A stretch of DNA of 64,000 bases from Paenibacillus mangrovi (GTDB lineage: Bacteria; Bacillota; Bacilli; Paenibacillales; Paenibacillaceae). Shown here piece by piece: positions 19,197 to 28,085 of the stretch (its first letter is position 1; each line of letters begins with the position of its first letter). The notes beneath the pieces are model-generated. The model was not told the DNA's origin, did no database searches, and was given only the letters and a program-made list of their open reading frames with translations. The stretch covers positions 372,001-436,000 of the forward strand of contig NZ_JALIRP010000001.1 in NCBI RefSeq assembly GCF_022898935.1, written 5' to 3'. The position numbers and the translations under genes were made by a program.

Positions 19197-20378
19197 TCAT
19201 TCCTTCGTGATATACCCTTTACTAAGCAGCCACATTCCGGCGCTTAAAATCAAGAAATAGATTGGCATCGTCACGAGAGAACTGTTGTGGAGAGAGCTCA
19301 TGCCCCATGTCGTTAAACTGACCAGCAGGTAATATCCCAAGCTGAATATCGCGCCTGCCGTTCCTGCCACATCATGGAACTGGACAAGAGCCAGACTTAA
19401 ACAATTAGGCAAAGCGATGCCGGCGCCCATTAACAAGACAAACACGCTCATTAAAATACATCCAATGACTACCGGATCAGGCAGCGCTGTAAGGCTGCTC
19501 GCGACGGTTAATAGTAAAGCCCCGATGGTCATAACCAGACAGCCCATATGGATGATCTTTTCAGGTGCATAGATGTTTAACAATCTTTTTGATATCATGG
19601 CGCCTACAATAGAGGCCAAAGCCACAATAATACCCAGAAAACCATAGACTCCCGGCGACATATGGAAATGTTCAATAAAGATAAAGGGAGCTTCGGCGTA
19701 GTAACTGAATAATATCCCGTTGATGCCGCCGATCAGAAGTCCAAACACAAGCACCCGAGGTGATGAAAGCATCTTTTTCGCTATCGGCAGTATGAAGACC
19801 TTGTTTCTTCTGGAAACATCGGTTGTTTCGGGTAGCTTCAAAAAGGCATAGATGAACAGCAAGACGCTCATGATCACAAGTACCAGGAAAACGGCTCTAA
19901 AACCCAGAGCTTGGTCGACCCATCCGCCAATAAGCGGCCCTGCTGCGGGTGTAAAAGCAATGACAGCAGATATTTGGGCGAACATGGCATGCCGCTTATT
20001 TCCCGAAACACTTTCGCGAAGAATCGTCTGTGTAATGATCGACCCTGTCGCAGCTCCAAAGGCTTGTATGAAACGGCTGAAAAGAAGCCATTCGATAGAA
20101 TCGGCGTAAAAGCACATCAAGCTTCCAATGCCGTAGACAATGAGGCCGCCAAGCATGGCAGGTCTTCGTCCAATAAAATCGGAAAGCCAGCCCCAACAGA
20201 AGACGCCAAAAGCAAAACCGATAAAATAGATGCTTAAAGTCAACTGTACGGAATTATTGGTGGTTTCAAGCGCAAAAGCAATATCCGGTAATGACGGTGT
20301 GTAGATCGTCTCGCTAATTTGCGGAAAAGCCACTAGAACAATCATTAACAGCAAAGAAGGTACTGTATTTTTTTTCAT
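19197..20378 (-). CDS. MFS multidrug exporter, Bcr/CflA family
   Basis: This 393-residue, 12-helix major facilitator is of the DHA1 Bcr/CflA type, a proton-driven exporter of drugs or small metabolites. Motif A is GWLSDFIGRRPAML after helix 2. The N-terminal PQISETIYTPSLPDIA and the later FTPAAGPLIGGWV (motif C-like) are typical. An AGGAGGG site precedes the ATG. It stands alone with no adjacent regulator. The substrate cannot be inferred. Confidence 0.9.
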   Translation of the reverse strand: MKKNTVPSLLLMIVLVAFPQISETIYTPSLPDIAFALETTNNSVQLTLSIYFIGFAFGVFCWGWLSDFIGRRPAMLGGLIVYGIGSLMCFYADSIEWLLFSRFIQAFGAATGSIITQTILRESVSGNKRHAMFAQISAVIAFTPAAGPLIGGWVDQALGFRAVFLVLVIMSVLLFIYAFLKLPETTDVSRRNKVFILPIAKKMLSSPRVLVFGLLIGGINGILFSYYAEAPFIFIEHFHMSPGVYGFLGIIVALASIVGAMISKRLLNIYAPEKIIHMGCLVMTIGALLLTVASSLTALPDPVVIGCILMSVFVLLMGAGIALPNCLSLALVQFHDVAGTAGAIFSLGYYLLVSLTTWGMSSLHNSSLVTMPIYFLILSAGMWLLSKGYITKE

Positions 20379-20886
20379 TTGTGTTCGCCCTCCTACAGGC
20401 TCATATTCTGGAATTAAAGAAATATAAGCCTAGCTAGGGAAATGGGGGCATCATGATCGCAATACGACTATAAATCATCATGTTCAAATCACCTTTATTT
20501 TTTTGTAGGAGGGCTTGCCAACTGACTGCTAATCAAAATAAATAGGCCTTTGTTGTCCGCCTAAGTTCGGATTTAAAAAAGAATACCATGTTCTACTAAC
20601 TAACTCAAGATTCGGAAGCTTTGCTGATGAGAGGAATGGGTCTAAAAAGCAAACATTCCAATATTCACAATATATCCGATGAGTTCGATGGGATATTTGT
20701 GCTTTCACTAATGGCTTTTCGCGGCAGTTCACACTTTATAGAATAAATTCTTTGTACTGTTTTCCAAAAAAAGTTTTGCCTTTCATGTCCAACTACCCTT
20801 ATATTAAAAGTACAATCTACGTTCAATGTTCGTCTTTGGAAGTTGAACAATGCTTGAATATTCAGTTTGGGAAAGGTGACTCTGCT
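20379..20886. other. 508-base gap between exporter and ECF operon
   Basis: No convincing gene was found here. The segment starts with the ribosome site of the Bcr/CflA gene on the minus strand. An 11-bp inverted copy of that stretch (TGTAGGAGGGC at 20504-20514 against 20387-20397) lies 106 bases away. Nothing resembling a TPP, FMN or cobalamin riboswitch could be recognised before the ECF genes, which would have hinted at their substrate. A promoter for the ECF unit should lie here but is not obvious. Confidence 0.5.
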
Positions 20887-21447
20887 TTGAAGAAATCCAT
20901 TTTTCAGTTGAACACAAGAACAGTGGTGACGATCGGCATCGGTGCGGCCCTATATGGAGCCACCAGCTTTATTGGTATTCCCGTGGGACCCGATACCTCG
21001 CTGCGTCCGGCGATTGCACTGCTGGCGATTTTTGGCGCTCTGTTCGGCCCGGTTGTCGCGTTTATTGCTGGGCTCATCGGCCATGTGCTGAACGACCTGC
21101 TGACGAGCGGTACAGTATGGTGGGGCTGGGCGCTTGGCTCAGGCATCACCGCCGCATTTATGGGACTTATTTATTTATCCAAGGGATTTGACCCGCAAAA
21201 CGGTTCGTATAAAGGAAAACACATCGGTTTGTTTATCGTATACGGGATCGTCGGCATCATTTTGTCGCTCTTGTTCTCCGGCTGGTTTGATATTGCCTTC
21301 ATGGGAGAGCCGTCCGACAAATTGGTCGTACAGGTAACCGCCGCTTCGATTTCCAATATGATCGTATTTCTGGTGCTGGGCGTTCCGGCCGTCATCGGCT
21401 TCGCGAAAAGAAACGCCAAAGTCAGTAATTTGAGCGTCAACGAGTAG
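20887..21447 (+). CDS. ECF transporter substrate-binding (S) component, UPF0397
   Basis: This 186-residue membrane protein of the UPF0397 family has about five helices. Conserved features are GIGAALYG, the polar loop VGPDTSLRPAIALL and a short AGLIGHVLNDLL run. S components capture a vitamin or metal-like ligand and dock to the EcfA/EcfT module. TTG 20887 is the likely start, since AAAGGTGA lies 7 bases before it; the frame is open to 20752 but that extension is unlike a membrane protein N-terminus. It is followed by the ATPase (40 bases) and EcfT, so this is a dedicated importer. The ligand is unknown. Confidence 0.88.
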   Translation: MKKSIFQLNTRTVVTIGIGAALYGATSFIGIPVGPDTSLRPAIALLAIFGALFGPVVAFIAGLIGHVLNDLLTSGTVWWGWALGSGITAAFMGLIYLSKGFDPQNGSYKGKHIGLFIVYGIVGIILSLLFSGWFDIAFMGEPSDKLVVQVTAASISNMIVFLVLGVPAVIGFAKRNAKVSNLSVNE

Positions 21448-21486
21448 GTGCCTGCAGCACCGAAGAGATAGGAGTTTTTAATTGTT

Positions 21487-23193
21487 ATGCAGCCAATCAT
21501 CTCGTTTCAACAATATGGATTTAAATATAAAAATCAGTCGGAGCCCACGCTGAAGGAGATTACGCTGGATATCTATCCGGGGGAGAAGATCTGGATCGCG
21601 GGACCCAGCGGCTCCGGCAAATCGACATTGGCCCATTGTATCAATGGGCTTATTCCTTTTACATACGGGGGAGAAGCCACCGGAAGCCTGAAGATCGGCG
21701 GCCAGAACCCGTCCGATTTAAGCATTTTCAAGCTGAGCCGCACGGTTGGGACCATCCTGCAGGACCAGGATTCTCAGTTCGTGGGGCTTACCGTCGCTGA
21801 AGATACCGCCTTTGTCATGGAAAATAAAGCGATGCCCCGCCCTCAGATGAAGCAGGAGGTGGCGGCCGCGTTAGATATGGTTGACATGCTTGAATATATC
21901 GAGCAGAGCCCGTATGAGCTTTCGGGAGGCCAGAAGCAGAGTGTGTCCTTGGCTGGCATCCTGTCCACCGATGCGGAAGTGCTTCTTTTTGACGAGCCTT
22001 TAGCGAACCTGGATCCGGCCAGCGGGCGCAAGGCGATGCAGCTTATCGACGATATTCACCGCCAGAGCGGGAAGACGGTCATCATTATCGAGCACCGTGT
22101 CGAGGATGTTCTGCAGCAGGCTGTAGACCGGATCGTGCTGATGAATGAAGGACGGATTGCTGCGATTGGTACGCCGGATGAGATATTGTCTTCCGGTATA
22201 TTGCGCAGCTACGGCTTGAGACCGCCGCTTTACGTGGATGCGCTCGAATATGCCGGACTGCCGGTTACCGGCGTGACCGGACTAAGTCATCCGCAGGCGC
22301 TGGACATTCCGGGATTAAAGTCAAAGCTTGATTCATGGAGCGAACAAGTGGGAGTGGAGCAGGAGCACAGGCAAGCGCAAGCCTTGCTTGAGGTCCGTGG
22401 CCTTACGTTCGGATATGATCCCAAGCAGCCGGTCATTCAGGATGTGTCCCTGCAGATCGGCGCGGGCGAGGTTGTCGCTCTGCTGGGCAACAACGGGGCC
22501 GGCAAATCGACGCTTTCGCAGCTGATCACAGGTATTCTGAAGCCTCAGTCAGGCGGATTATCGTATGACGGGCAGGATATCAGCTCCTGGTCCATCCGCC
22601 GCCGCGGCGAAGCCATCGGGTATGTCATGCAAAATCCGAACCGGATGATTACGCAGCATATGATTGCTGAAGAGGTTGGTCTCGGGCTGAAAGTTAGGGG
22701 AGTACCTGCGGCGGAGATGAAGGAGCGCGTCGAACAAGCGCTGCGGATTTGCGGGCTGTACCCGTACCGCAATTGGCCAGTTTCCGCACTCAGCTACGGG
22801 CAGAAGAAACGGCTCAGCATCTCCTCCATTCTGGTATTGGAGCCTAAACTAATCATTCTGGACGAGCCGACTGCAGGTCAGGATTACCATCATTACAAGG
22901 AATTCATGGATTTCATCGTTTCCTTGTCCGCTCGCGGCATGGGATTTCTCCTGATTACCCATGACATGTATTTGGCGCTGGAGTATGCTGCTCGGGCTAT
23001 CGTACTCAGCGGAGGCCACGTCATTGCCGAGGATTCGGTCGCGGCTGTGCTGAGCAGTCCGGAAATTACGAAAGCCGCCCATCTGAAGGAAACCTCGCTG
23101 TCCTTGTTTGCCAAAGCGAACGGGCTGGCTTCGCCGGAACGGTTCGTGCAAGCTTTTATCAACGAAGAGAAAAAGGGGAAAGGCCATGAATAG
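21487..23193 (+). CDS. ECF transporter double ATPase (fused EcfA1/EcfA2)
   Basis: This 568-residue protein carries two complete ABC ATPase domains. The first (about 5-235) has Walker A GPSGSGKST and signature LSGGQKQ; the second (about 300-530) has GNNGAGKST and LSYGQKK. Both have Walker B with a catalytic Glu (LLFDEP and IILDEP). It supplies energy to the ECF importer and is arranged like YkoD of B. subtilis. A TAGGAG-type site precedes ATG 21487. Its stop overlaps the start of the EcfT gene by 8 bases, so translation is coupled. Confidence 0.93.
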   Translation: MQPIISFQQYGFKYKNQSEPTLKEITLDIYPGEKIWIAGPSGSGKSTLAHCINGLIPFTYGGEATGSLKIGGQNPSDLSIFKLSRTVGTILQDQDSQFVGLTVAEDTAFVMENKAMPRPQMKQEVAAALDMVDMLEYIEQSPYELSGGQKQSVSLAGILSTDAEVLLFDEPLANLDPASGRKAMQLIDDIHRQSGKTVIIIEHRVEDVLQQAVDRIVLMNEGRIAAIGTPDEILSSGILRSYGLRPPLYVDALEYAGLPVTGVTGLSHPQALDIPGLKSKLDSWSEQVGVEQEHRQAQALLEVRGLTFGYDPKQPVIQDVSLQIGAGEVVALLGNNGAGKSTLSQLITGILKPQSGGLSYDGQDISSWSIRRRGEAIGYVMQNPNRMITQHMIAEEVGLGLKVRGVPAAEMKERVEQALRICGLYPYRNWPVSALSYGQKKRLSISSILVLEPKLIILDEPTAGQDYHHYKEFMDFIVSLSARGMGFLLITHDMYLALEYAARAIVLSGGHVIAEDSVAAVLSSPEITKAAHLKETSLSLFAKANGLASPERFVQAFINEEKKGKGHE

Positions 23194-24016
23194 AACGGGA
23201 AGCCTCTATGTAACGGGGAACTCGCTGTTTCACCGGCTGGACGGAGCTGTCAAGCTGGTACTCTTCATGGCCTGGACGGTCATGACATACATGTTTTTGG
23301 ATCTGCGCGTGTTCGTGCCGATGCTGATCGTGGGCATCGCGCTGCTCGTCACCGCAGGGATTCCTTTTAAGCGGATGGCCTTTTTGTTCTGGCTGATGAT
23401 TATTTTCACCGTGCTGAACGGGATCTTTATCTTGCTAATTACGCCGACATTCGGAACCAGACTTACCGGAACAGATACACCGGTCATTCCGCTAGGCTAT
23501 AATACGATCAATGCGGAAACGTTATTTTACGTCTTAACGCTGTCAGCCAAATATCTGACGCTGCTGCCGATCACGATCCTGTGTATCTTCACCACGCAGC
23601 CCAGCGAGTTTGCATGCAGCTTGAACCGCATCGGCATTCCTTACAAGATTGCATATGCGGTCAGCATTGCACTGCGGTATATCCCGGACCTGACGGAAGA
23701 GTTCCGCAGCACCTTGAATTCGATGCAAGCCCGCGGCATGGGTATCTCCAAGGAGGACGGCAGCATCATGCAGCGTCTACGTAACCTGGCGGCCGTCGTC
23801 GTGCCTGTTCTGCAATCGGCCCTGCACCGGATCGATTCAGTCACGAATGCGATGGAGCTGCGTGGCTTCGGCACGCAGAAGCGCCGGACCTGGTACAGCG
23901 GCAAGGACATGAAGTCTTTGGACTGGACTATTGCTGTCCTTGGGGTCGTGTTGCTTGGGGCGGGGATCTGGCTGAAGGTTAACGTGCTTCGAAATTTTTG
24001 GTATCCTTTTTCATAA
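23186..24016 (+). CDS. ECF transporter transmembrane (T) component, EcfT
   Basis: This 276-residue CbiQ/YkoC-type scaffold protein links the S component to the ATPase. About five or six helices are visible, with the coupling motif ARGMG in the cytoplasmic helix (SMQARGMGI) and a second such motif ELRGFG. ATG 23186 is chosen over the longer open frame from 23108 because AAAAAGGGGAAAGG precedes it and it follows the ATPase gene with an 8-base overlap. It completes a three-gene unit. Confidence 0.92.
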   Translation: MNRTGSLYVTGNSLFHRLDGAVKLVLFMAWTVMTYMFLDLRVFVPMLIVGIALLVTAGIPFKRMAFLFWLMIIFTVLNGIFILLITPTFGTRLTGTDTPVIPLGYNTINAETLFYVLTLSAKYLTLLPITILCIFTTQPSEFACSLNRIGIPYKIAYAVSIALRYIPDLTEEFRSTLNSMQARGMGISKEDGSIMQRLRNLAAVVVPVLQSALHRIDSVTNAMELRGFGTQKRRTWYSGKDMKSLDWTIAVLGVVLLGAGIWLKVNVLRNFWYPFS

Positions 24017-24057
24017 AAGACAGTCACCATTTGAGTGAAAAGAAGCTGAGGCCAAAA

Positions 24058-24116
24058 TAAACTGTACCCTATCGAGAGACTTTTTTTAAAGTGTCTACTC
24101 AATAGGGTACAGTTTA
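24058..24116. repeat. Inverted repeat resembling back-to-back IS3-type ends
   Basis: The arms TAAACTGTACCCTAT (24058-24072) and its exact complement (24102-24116) enclose a nearly matched inner stem around a T7/A3 centre. Read outward, both arms give TGTACCCTAT(C/T)GAG..GAC, which recalls terminal repeats of IS3-family elements. No transposase is present. It may be a relic, a tiny MITE, or simply the terminator of the ECF unit. Confidence 0.5.
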
Positions 24117-24217
24117 AACCGGCAGCCATTTCTTTTTCTCTATGCATGTTCAATTACTTATTAATGATCTGTCTACCCGCTATATGCAAGTGATCCACCA
24201 TGAGTCAATCAGTATCT

Positions 24218-24246
24218 AAAAAGAGAGGTGATGTCATTCTCTTTTT
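24218..24246. terminator. Terminator hairpin after second solute-binding gene
   Basis: AAAAAGAGA at 24218-24226 pairs with TCTCTTTTT at 24238-24246. On the minus strand it follows the stop of the lipoprotein gene and ends in a T-run, so it likely terminates the second importer unit. Confidence 0.65.
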
Positions 24247-24282
24247 TGGACCATCTTCATGATATTCAACCCCTTTTTTATA

Positions 24283-25893
24283 TTAGTTCGCTCCAGCCCA
24301 ACGGTCATAGGCAGTCTGATACACTTCGAGCAGCTTGTCTACACGCATATCCTCAATCGTTTTCAGGAAGGTATCCCATTTCTCCAGTGGCGTTTCGCCT
24401 GTCACAAATTTGGCTTCCATACTCTCCACATAGGTATTCAGGTCGGTTTCTATGCCCTGGATCTGCTGCCGCTCTTCCGGAAGTAAATAGATATAGGGGA
24501 ACACGGGCTCGCCATAAGGTGCCAGCTTCTCGTCTACTTCTTTAATCCGGAATTGATGCATGGTATCTTTCCAGTTGGCTTCCACTTCATTGGTGGTGAA
24601 CATCGGGATCGCTACACCGACAGCGGGTGTAATGCTGCCGCCGCGATATTCTTCAAGATTCATGCCCTCAGGCGGCTTCCTGTATTTACGCAGCTTCTTC
24701 TCCGAGTCGGCCCATTCCCACAGATTCCCTTCTTTTCCGTAGTGGACCAATATTTCTCCTTCTGGACTGTACAAGTAATCGACCCATCTTATCAATACTT
24801 CCGGATCTTTACTTTTGTTCGTAATAGCGAACGTTCCCCGTGTCATGCCAGGCCCCTCGGGAACGATCGGTTTACGATCAGCAGAACTGGTAAGGGCGGG
24901 CAGAACCGGATGAATGATGGAACTCTCGGCATCTCCGCCCAAGGTAAGGTATGGGAGTGCATCCCTGAATACACCGATCTGTCCCGCATTGCCCTTGGCA
25001 GTTTTCTGCTCTAGCGTCTGAGAGAACGTACCCGGATCAAGCAGCTTCTCTTTCCATAGTTTGTTCATAAACGTCACGTACTCTTTATATTCAGGCTGAA
25101 CGGCTCCATAGATGACCTTGCCATCCTTTACGATATGCGCTCTTCCAACAATGCCAAAGGCGGGTAAAAGGAAGCCGCGAACGTCACCTAGATTAATCGA
25201 GGTTAGCGGGATTTCGTCCGGCTTGCCGTTGCCGTTAGGGTCCTTCTCCTTAAACGCGGTCAACAGTTCATAAAACTCATCCGTCGTATGGGGGAGCTCC
25301 GTTATACCCAGCTTCTTCAGCCAATTACCGTTGATCCACGTAGTTGACAGTTTGTCGATGGATGACAAGTTAATGGATGGCAGCGCGTAAATATGACCGT
25401 CCGGCGCGGTGATCGATTTTTTAATTTCCGGATGCTCAGCGAACATCTTTTCAATATTCGGTGCATATTTCTCGATCAGTCCTTCCAGCGGGATAAGAAC
25501 GCCTTGTTTACCATACGTTACCTCATCGTCCGCGGTTAACTGGCCACCGAAGAAAACGTCTGGAAGTTCGCCGCTAGCGAAGGCCAGATTCTTCTTCTCA
25601 CCATAATTCGCCGTCGGTGGCGTATTGAATTCAAACTGAATGTTGGTCTTCTGCTCCATTTCCTTAAAGAACTCTAAATTTTTCCATTCACCGACAAGCG
25701 GGTGACGGGCTCCCATCATCGATACCTTTATCGGTTCTTTAACAATAGGAAATCCTGCTTCATTGAAATTGCCGCTCGGTTCCCGGTTTTCTTGCGCATC
25801 CTCAGGTTTATTACCTCCGCCATTCGAGCAAGCGCTAAGCAGCATCGACCCAACAATCGTACAAGACAGACAGAAGGTTAGCCATTTTTTCAT
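24283..25893 (-). CDS. ABC transporter solute-binding lipoprotein (LplA type), second
   Basis: This 536-residue extracellular solute-binding protein has a lipoprotein signal (MKKWLTFCLSCTIVG then lipobox LLSAC) and a short Gly/Asn linker. The region KVSMMGARHPLVGEWKNLEFF and the length match the LplA/YtcQ group. AAAAAGGGGA lies before the ATG. It is the last gene of the second importer unit (two permeases, then this). It is clearly diverged from the first copy at 7882, so the substrates probably differ. No ATPase gene is adjacent. Confidence 0.92.
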   Translation of the reverse strand: MKKWLTFCLSCTIVGSMLLSACSNGGGNKPEDAQENREPSGNFNEAGFPIVKEPIKVSMMGARHPLVGEWKNLEFFKEMEQKTNIQFEFNTPPTANYGEKKNLAFASGELPDVFFGGQLTADDEVTYGKQGVLIPLEGLIEKYAPNIEKMFAEHPEIKKSITAPDGHIYALPSINLSSIDKLSTTWINGNWLKKLGITELPHTTDEFYELLTAFKEKDPNGNGKPDEIPLTSINLGDVRGFLLPAFGIVGRAHIVKDGKVIYGAVQPEYKEYVTFMNKLWKEKLLDPGTFSQTLEQKTAKGNAGQIGVFRDALPYLTLGGDAESSIIHPVLPALTSSADRKPIVPEGPGMTRGTFAITNKSKDPEVLIRWVDYLYSPEGEILVHYGKEGNLWEWADSEKKLRKYRKPPEGMNLEEYRGGSITPAVGVAIPMFTTNEVEANWKDTMHQFRIKEVDEKLAPYGEPVFPYIYLLPEERQQIQGIETDLNTYVESMEAKFVTGETPLEKWDTFLKTIEDMRVDKLLEVYQTAYDRWAGAN

Positions 25894-25924
25894 CTATTCC
25901 AATCCCCTTTTTGACCGAATATTG

Positions 25925-26821
25925 TTATTCCTTAATGGAACCGACCAGAGCACCCTTCAGAAAGAATCGCTGCAAGAAAGGGTAAGCAATAAGCAGCGGG
26001 AGAGAGGACACGACGATAACACCATATTTCAGGATGGATGCGATGCGGGCTTGCGCCGCCAAGGCTTCTCCCTGAATCGCACTGCTTGATAAATTCTCGG
26101 AACGCATCTCCTGGGTGACGAGAATTTTGCGAAGCACCAATTGCAGCGGATACATACTGTCATCGTTTAAATAAATCAGCGCGTTGAAATACTGATTCCA
26201 CAATCCAACCCCATGAAAGAGCGACATGACCGCAATAATGGGTAAGGAAAGGGGCAGAGCGACACGAAGAAAAATATAGAAGTAAGACGCTCCATCCACT
26301 TTAGCCGCTTCAACGAGTGGATCAGGTACATTTTGCTGAAAAAAAGTTTTTGCCACCAGGATATCCCACGCTCCCACCACACCGGGAATGACCATTGACC
26401 ATATCGTGTTAAGCATGCCTAATTGTTTCACCAGCAAATAAGTTGGAATCAGGCCTCCGCCAATCATCATGGTCAAGAGAAAATACCACATGATCAGCTT
26501 TTTACCCATTAATTCTTTTCTCGAGAGCGCGTAGGCACATGGCAGCAGTACGACCAGATGGAGCAATGTTCCGAGGACCGTGTACACAATGCTGTTTAAA
26601 TACCCCATCCATATTTCGTTGTTGTGCAGAATGCGTTGGTAGCCCTCGAATGTAATACCTCGCGGCCATATCCACACCTGCCCCATATTCACAAGATTAG
26701 GATCGCTAATGGATGCGGACACGACGAACAAGAGGGGAAAAAGAATCATCCCGATGACAATCAGCAGCAGCCCGTTGTTGATAAAATCAAATACCCGGTC
26801 AGTAGATAAACTCCGATACAT
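25925..26821 (-). CDS. Carbohydrate ABC permease (LplC/YtcP type), second
   Basis: This is a MalG-like permease of about 298 residues with six helices and the EAA loop AAKVDGASYFYIFLRVALP. The C-terminus KGALVGSIKE is typical. The ATG at 26821 is preferred (MYRSLSTDRVFDF is the usual N-terminus), although GGGAGGG lies a long 13 bases before it. The alternative ATG at 26848 overlaps the preceding gene's stop and has no site. It is coupled with the LplB-type permease. Confidence 0.9.
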   Translation of the reverse strand: MYRSLSTDRVFDFINNGLLLIVIGMILFPLLFVVSASISDPNLVNMGQVWIWPRGITFEGYQRILHNNEIWMGYLNSIVYTVLGTLLHLVVLLPCAYALSRKELMGKKLIMWYFLLTMMIGGGLIPTYLLVKQLGMLNTIWSMVIPGVVGAWDILVAKTFFQQNVPDPLVEAAKVDGASYFYIFLRVALPLSLPIIAVMSLFHGVGLWNQYFNALIYLNDDSMYPLQLVLRKILVTQEMRSENLSSSAIQGEALAAQARIASILKYGVIVVSSLPLLIAYPFLQRFFLKGALVGSIKE

Positions 26822-26841
26822 GATGTTAGTGTTTCCCTCCC

Positions 26842-27807
26842 TTACCATAGGCTGTTGCCTGTTGTTCTTCTGGCCACTAGATTGGTCAGAACCAGTAAGA
26901 CGACATTAATAAGCGAATCGAACAGCCCAACTGCCGCCGAGAAACTGTACTCCGATTGCAGCAGACCGCTGCGGTACACGAACGTCTGAATGACGTCGGA
27001 CGATGACATATTCAAGGCGTTCTGGAGCAGCAATACCTTCTCGAAGCCAATGGACATGAAGCTCCCCATCGTCAAAATAAACAAAATGATAACAGTCGGC
27101 ATAATGGCAGGAATGTTGATGTGCCATATACGGCGTATTCGTGATGCACCATCAACAGACGCAGCATCGTGTAGATCAGGATTCACTCCCGCGAGGGCGG
27201 CCAGATAAATGATCGCTCCCCATCCAAGGCCTTGCCATTGACCCGACCATACGAAGATGTGCTTAAACCATTGCGGAATGATCAGGAAAGGGATCGCGTT
27301 GCCTCCAAAAACTTTGATGATGCTGTTGATCAGTCCAGTCTCGGGGTCAAGAAAGGCAATAACCATGCCTGCCATAACAACCGTTGAAATAAAATGGGGG
27401 GCATAAGTAATCGTCTGCGCCCATTTCTTGAACGTTGCATTCTTCACCTCATTAAATGAAAGCGCTAATAGAATTGGCAAAGGAAACAACAGCAACCCAT
27501 ACACATTGAGGACGAGCGTATTTCGAATGAGATCCTTGAAATAGTAGGAGTTAAAGAATCGCTGAAAGTGATCCAGGCCGATCCATGGGCTTCCCCAGAT
27601 CCCCTTGGTGGCCATGTAATCCTTGAACGCAATCTGTACTCCATAAAGCGGAATATAATGCAGGATGAAAAAATAGAGCAGCGCGGGAAGAAGCAGTACG
27701 TATAGCTGCCATGTTCTTCTAAAGTTTCTAAGAACCGTAGCGATCGCTGATTGCGACACCCGGTCAGTGCCTTGACCGGCTTGATCCAAGGCTTCTACCG
27801 TATTCAA
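26842..27807 (-). CDS. Carbohydrate ABC permease (LplB/YteP type), second
   Basis: This is a permease of about 321 residues, first gene of the second importer unit. A cytoplasmic N-terminus of about 30 residues precedes six helices. The EAA loop reads DAASVDGASRIRRIWHINIP. TTG 27807 is the likely start, with AGGGGAGGAG 6 bases upstream; an in-frame ATG at 27852 lies before that site and is less likely. A good promoter and repeated sites lie immediately upstream. Confidence 0.9.
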   Translation of the reverse strand: MNTVEALDQAGQGTDRVSQSAIATVLRNFRRTWQLYVLLLPALLYFFILHYIPLYGVQIAFKDYMATKGIWGSPWIGLDHFQRFFNSYYFKDLIRNTLVLNVYGLLLFPLPILLALSFNEVKNATFKKWAQTITYAPHFISTVVMAGMVIAFLDPETGLINSIIKVFGGNAIPFLIIPQWFKHIFVWSGQWQGLGWGAIIYLAALAGVNPDLHDAASVDGASRIRRIWHINIPAIMPTVIILFILTMGSFMSIGFEKVLLLQNALNMSSSDVIQTFVYRSGLLQSEYSFSAAVGLFDSLINVVLLVLTNLVARRTTGNSLW

Positions 27808-27872
27808 ATGTATCTCCTCCCCTAAAATGATGATGTGCATATCCATAAACACCGGCGTTTGGATGCGCTTTT

Positions 27873-27901
27873 ATTGTATGTCCGATCCAAAATTGTCGTA
27901 A
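27873..27901 (-). promoter_or_regulatory. Promoter of the second importer operon
   Basis: On the minus strand TTACGA (27896-27901) and TACAAT (27873-27878) are 17 bases apart. The -35 is weak and the -10 is good, as expected for an activator-dependent promoter. A 22-bp repeat ends 3 bases upstream of the -35. The leader to the TTG start is about 60 bases. Confidence 0.6.
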
Positions 27902-27904
27902 ATA

Positions 27905-27926
27905 TGCCATTTCTCAAATGACAATG
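27905..27926 (-). repeat. Regulator-site repeat, proximal copy
   Basis: This is a 22-bp element with core CATTT-N3-AAATGACAATG. A second copy at 27999-28020 matches at 19 of 22 positions. It lies next to the -35 of the importer promoter, the usual place for an AraC-family activator. The likely binder is the sensor-regulator encoded at 28086-30224. Confidence 0.6.
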
Positions 27927-27998
27927 CACAACATCGAATACTTGACGCCTAAAGACGTATACGCGGTAAAGGATATGTGATTTTTGACCTTGAAAATG

Positions 27999-28020
27999 TG
28001 CGATTTGCCAAATGACAATG
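27999..28020 (-). repeat. Regulator-site repeat, distal copy
   Basis: This is the second copy of the 22-bp element, in the same orientation. Its start is 94 bases from the proximal copy, close to nine helical turns, so both would face the same side of the helix. It lies between the terminator of the AraC-type gene and the proximal copy. Confidence 0.55.
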
Positions 28021-28035
28021 GCTTGCAGAATCAAA

Positions 28036-28067
28036 AAGGAGCACATTCGGTATGGAAAGTGCTCCTT
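28036..28067 (-). terminator. Terminator of the AraC-type sensor gene
   Basis: AAGGAGCAC at 28036-28044 pairs exactly with GTGCTCCTT at 28059-28067. On the minus strand it is followed by a TTTTT run just downstream of the regulator's stop. This separates the regulator transcript from the importer promoter. Confidence 0.75.
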
Positions 28068-28085
28068 CTTTATTCAATGGATGAA

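Noticed and set aside
20521..20886. Possible TPP or other riboswitch before the ECF operon
   Set aside because: No conserved core of any riboswitch I know could be found; CTGATGAGA near 20625 is an isolated resemblance.
23641..24153. 170-residue minus-strand ORF opposite EcfT
   Set aside because: Antisense to EcfT and runs through the palindrome; no support.
24228..24545. 105-residue plus-strand ORF over the 3' end of the lipoprotein gene
   Set aside because: Antisense to a clear solute-binding protein and without a ribosome site in good position.
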